Shown: in pieces, positions 31,816 to 33,545 of the stretch
Layout of the letters: each line of letters begins with the position of its first letter
Position numbering within the stretch: position 1 is the first letter of the stretch
Assembly: GCA_002418895.1 (NCBI GenBank)
Contig: DIFA01000024.1
Coordinates: 1-33,545 of the forward strand
Origin: Dehalococcoidia bacterium UBA5760
GTDB lineage: Bacteria; Chloroflexota; Dehalococcoidia; Dehalococcoidales; UBA5760
Length of the DNA: 33,545 nt
Reading direction: 5' to 3'
Translations under genes and position numbers: made by a program
The notes under the pieces: generated by a model
Told to the model about the DNA's origin: nothing
The model's database searches: none
Seen by the model: only the letters and a program-made list of their open reading frames with translations

Positions 31816-32446
31816 GAGACGCCTCCACCATCGTACATTGATATTCTTTCTTGCTCATCATGATAACAACCAAGAACACAAAATCATTATTGAATACGAT
31901 GGATTTAAAGAGCATTTCCAAGATACTGATGAGAGGAATGAATTTCGACATAATTACTACTATTCCGAAGCGGATGTATATAGGGAAAAGGTCTTGGAGA
32001 GTTATGGGTACAAGTTCCTGAGAATCAATAAATTCAATGTAGGTAACAATCCTATATTGACACTCAATAACCGTATTAAATCATTAATCAAAGAAGAACC
32101 AATCAGTACCAAGTTCCTTTCTAATGTACACGAAACCGTCGAGGCATTTCAAAATGGTAGCCTTCGTTTATGTCCGAAATGTGAGGAAAACAGAAATATA
32201 GAGGATTTTCGTGATTCTACTTTGATATCTGGTTACGGTAGTATTTGCAATAAATGTAAGGACATAAAGAGAACTAGGCCGGTAACTAAAACTATCGGAA
32301 AGCCTATAATTCCCTCGGCACAATACGGGGCGACTCGCACCTTATGCCCCAGCTGTGGATCTCGTATGGTTTTACGTAATGGACGATATGGCCGGTTTTG
32401 GGGTTGTTCCCGCTACCCCTACTGTAGGGGTACAAGGCACTATTAG
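31814..32446 (+). CDS. Nuclease-like domain fused to topoisomerase-type zinc finger (possibly truncated)
   Basis: A 210-residue ORF. Residues about 22-90 (IIIEYDGFKEHF, then REKVLESYGYKFLRINKFNVG) resemble the C-terminal PD-(D/E)xK/Vsr-like nuclease region found in some large helicase or restriction-like proteins. Residues about 118-148 hold CPKC...CNKC, a zinc knuckle. The end (CPSCGSRMVLRNGRYGRFWGCSRYPYC, about 178-204) is a topoisomerase I type zinc ribbon. The first 20 residues look non-conserved and run antisense to the mgsA upstream region; there is no ribosome site at ATG 31814, so a 5' part may be lost. The DNA is visibly more AT-rich than the left part of the window. Confidence 0.5.
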   Translation: MRRLHHRTLIFFLAHHDNNQEHKIIIEYDGFKEHFQDTDERNEFRHNYYYSEADVYREKVLESYGYKFLRINKFNVGNNPILTLNNRIKSLIKEEPISTKFLSNVHETVEAFQNGSLRLCPKCEENRNIEDFRDSTLISGYGSICNKCKDIKRTRPVTKTIGKPIIPSAQYGATRTLCPSCGSRMVLRNGRYGRFWGCSRYPYCRGTRHY

Positions 32447-32546
32447 CCACACTACCGAATGAAACCCTATGGCTATCTCAGCATACTCTTTATGAGCAAC
32501 CCCTTTCGACGGTTCCGAACTCATTCCCCACACCTTGCTTTGCGCT

Positions 32547-32618
32547 ACAATACAAAACTGCGCTGGGTTAATACTTTTTCCCCAAGCATGTATTGAAAAT
32601 ACAGTATTTTTGTATTGT
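32547..32618. repeat. AT-rich inverted repeats in the gap before the response regulator
   Basis: ACAATACAAAA (32547-32557) is inverted as TTTTGTATTGT (32608-32618), and AAAATACAGTATTTT (32596-32610) is a palindrome in between; TGTATTG occurs at 32589 and again at 32611. The 366-bp gap 32447-32812 contains this element and the promoter below, with no gene seen. Confidence 0.4.
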
Positions 32619-32653
32619 GGTGCTTGCTAAACCATTGTGAACTGAAATATATA

Positions 32654-32682
32654 TTGAGAAGTCCAGCACATTGGTATATAGT
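32654..32682 (+). promoter_or_regulatory. Sigma-70 promoter of the response regulator gene
   Basis: TTGAGA (32654-32659) and TATAGT (32677-32682) are separated by 17 bp, about 130 bp before the GTG start. Confidence 0.55.
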
Positions 32683-32812
32683 ATTACTATGCATTATAGA
32701 GTTCTTGGCTGCAGACCGCCAGCTCTTGAAGCCAGAATAGCAACAACACTAACTCAAAGACTGTTACTACTATTGGCGGCCGGTCAACCATTATTCGTGG
32801 GAGAAGTGAAAC

Positions 32813-33202
32813 GTGAATAGCTCTGGCGCCGGAGCAAAGATGGTCTTGGTAGTTGAAGATGAACCGGAAATCAGTCTGGTTTGTTCAAAAATCCTTACCA
32901 GTAAATCGCTTAAGGTAGACATTGCTCACGATGGAGAGATGGCCGAAGAAATGTTGAAGAGAAAAGACTACGATCTTTGTCTCATTGACCTCGGGACACT
33001 CATGAAAAGTGACAAGCAGCTGTGTCAGTATATGAATGAAAAGTATCCAAAGCTGCTAAAGGGGGCAGTATTTACCGCGGGGGGAGTATTAACTGGAGAT
33101 AGCAAGCATTTCATGGGTCAAACTACCCGTCTATTTTTACATAAGCCTTTCGCCCCAGAGTGGCTAAAGGAAATAGTCATCAAAGCATTAAAGCAGGTGT
33201 AG
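32813..33202 (+). CDS. Single-domain response regulator (receiver only)
   Basis: A 129-residue receiver domain without an output domain. The acidic pair is Glu15/Asp16 (VVEDEP), the phospho-acceptor Asp59 (LIDL), the switch Thr88 (FTAGG) and the conserved Lys111 (HKPF). It likely relays phosphate in a multi-step relay or binds a partner protein. Start is GTG 32813 with GGGAGAAG upstream; ATG 32840 would still leave the domain. Its last codons run into sequence that on the other strand encodes an unrelated protein. Confidence 0.85.
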   Translation: MNSSGAGAKMVLVVEDEPEISLVCSKILTSKSLKVDIAHDGEMAEEMLKRKDYDLCLIDLGTLMKSDKQLCQYMNEKYPKLLKGAVFTAGGVLTGDSKHFMGQTTRLFLHKPFAPEWLKEIVIKALKQV

Positions 33203-33381
33203 AGATAGGCGCAAGCTTCGGCATCCGTTCCGGTTTCATCCTCACCCTTCGAAGCTCTGATACCCATCTCCAGCCTGTCCATCGTAATCGCCCCCTTAAT
33301 CCAATCGGGCAAGGTATCTCCCCATCCCCCGGGGAATACCAGTATCGGGTCGGTGAATATCCCCACGATATCACTTACCAT
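33118..33381 (-). pseudogene. Truncated hypothetical protein with GGWGDTLPDW motif
   Basis: Minus-strand ORF with a clear AGGAG site five bases before ATG 33381. It reads MVSDIVGIFTDPILVFPGG, WGDTLPDWIKGAITMDRLEM and GTDAEACAYLYT, well-formed protein sequence with TDAEA near the end. From about 33200 leftward the frame is antisense to the response regulator and reads non-conserved residues (CFNALMTISFSHSGAKG), so the real gene was probably longer and lost its 3' part at this junction. I do not know its function. Confidence 0.5.
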
Positions 33382-33437
33382 AGAATCTCCTGTTTTTGGC
33401 AAAATAACCCCCCTATATTTTCTTTAGTTTTTGCTTT

Positions 33438-33545
33438 CTAGCCGACTAATACCGGCTGCCGGCCGTGGCTGGCGGTTCGTCTCTCCGCTTCTACCGCTCC
33501 ATCGGGTAAATCATCCCTCACAGCCTTGACTGAGGACTTGATGTA
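33438..33545 (-). CDS. Unknown protein, C-terminal end only
   Basis: The minus strand is open from the window edge to TAG at 33440-33438 and gives 35 residues (YIKSSVKAVRDDLPDGAVEA then ERRTASHGRQPVLVG). It ends 57 bp before the truncated GGWGDTLP gene on the same strand, so the two could share an operon. Too short to assign. Confidence 0.4.
   Translation of the reverse strand, partial: YIKSSVKAVRDDLPDGAVEAERRTASHGRQPVLVG

Noticed and set aside
33160..33441. 93-codon plus-strand ORF at the right end
   Set aside because: Overlaps the response regulator in another frame and is antisense to the better-supported minus-strand gene.

Overview
The window looks like part of a Chloroflexota genome of the class Dehalococcoidia, probably an uncultured anaerobe. 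This is inferred from gene content and not from a database match. Three things point that way: a division cluster reduced to mraZ-rsmH-ftsA-ftsZ with no murein genes between them, a 46-residue DUF5679-type zinc ribbon after secDF, and a lipoprotein with a Pro-Thr repeat linker. Gene density is high and most genes are in co-directional runs.

Left part (1-5.3 kb): the 3' end of a NarL/DegS-type sensor kinase, then a tripartite TRAP transporter (dctP-dctQ-dctM), an SDR dehydrogenase and a small CFI-box-like protein. Next (5.3-12.2 kb): an FAD oxidoreductase of the L-2-hydroxyglutarate oxidase type on the minus strand, divergent from a redox operon etfB-etfA-(HdrD-like)-hdrA-mvhD. Together these suggest uptake of an organic acid or related substrate, its oxidation, and transfer of electrons through ETF into a heterodisulfide-reductase-like module. 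Two genes in this operon have unusual starts: etfA uses TTG preceded by an imperfect 29-nt copy of its own start, and hdrA has no ATG, GTG or TTG available for its conserved N-terminus.

Middle (12.2-16.9 kb): a tRNA-Val(GAC) with encoded CCA, a sodium/solute symporter, and an operon of a NEW3-domain membrane protein with an ABC ATPase and ABC-2 permease. Then (17.0-21.0 kb, minus strand) mraZ-rsmH-ftsA-ftsZ, with a strong promoter and a 10-bp-periodic repeat array in front of mraZ that looks like a MraZ operator. Divergent from it (21.1-29.5 kb, plus strand) is a housekeeping run: moaB/mogA, trmD, rplS, priA, a CCA-adding/HD nucleotidyltransferase, secD, secF and the DUF5679 gene.

Right end (29.6-33.5 kb): a mosaic that looks like accessory or decaying DNA. 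It holds a winged-helix-like ORF fused to the remnant of a PAS domain interrupted by a 21-nt insertion with a stop codon, an orphan pilT, a methylglyoxal synthase cut off after the GGDQQ motif, a nuclease-like/topoisomerase-zinc-finger ORF in visibly AT-richer DNA, a single-domain response regulator, and two incomplete minus-strand genes.

No CRISPR array, transposase, rRNA or replication origin was seen.
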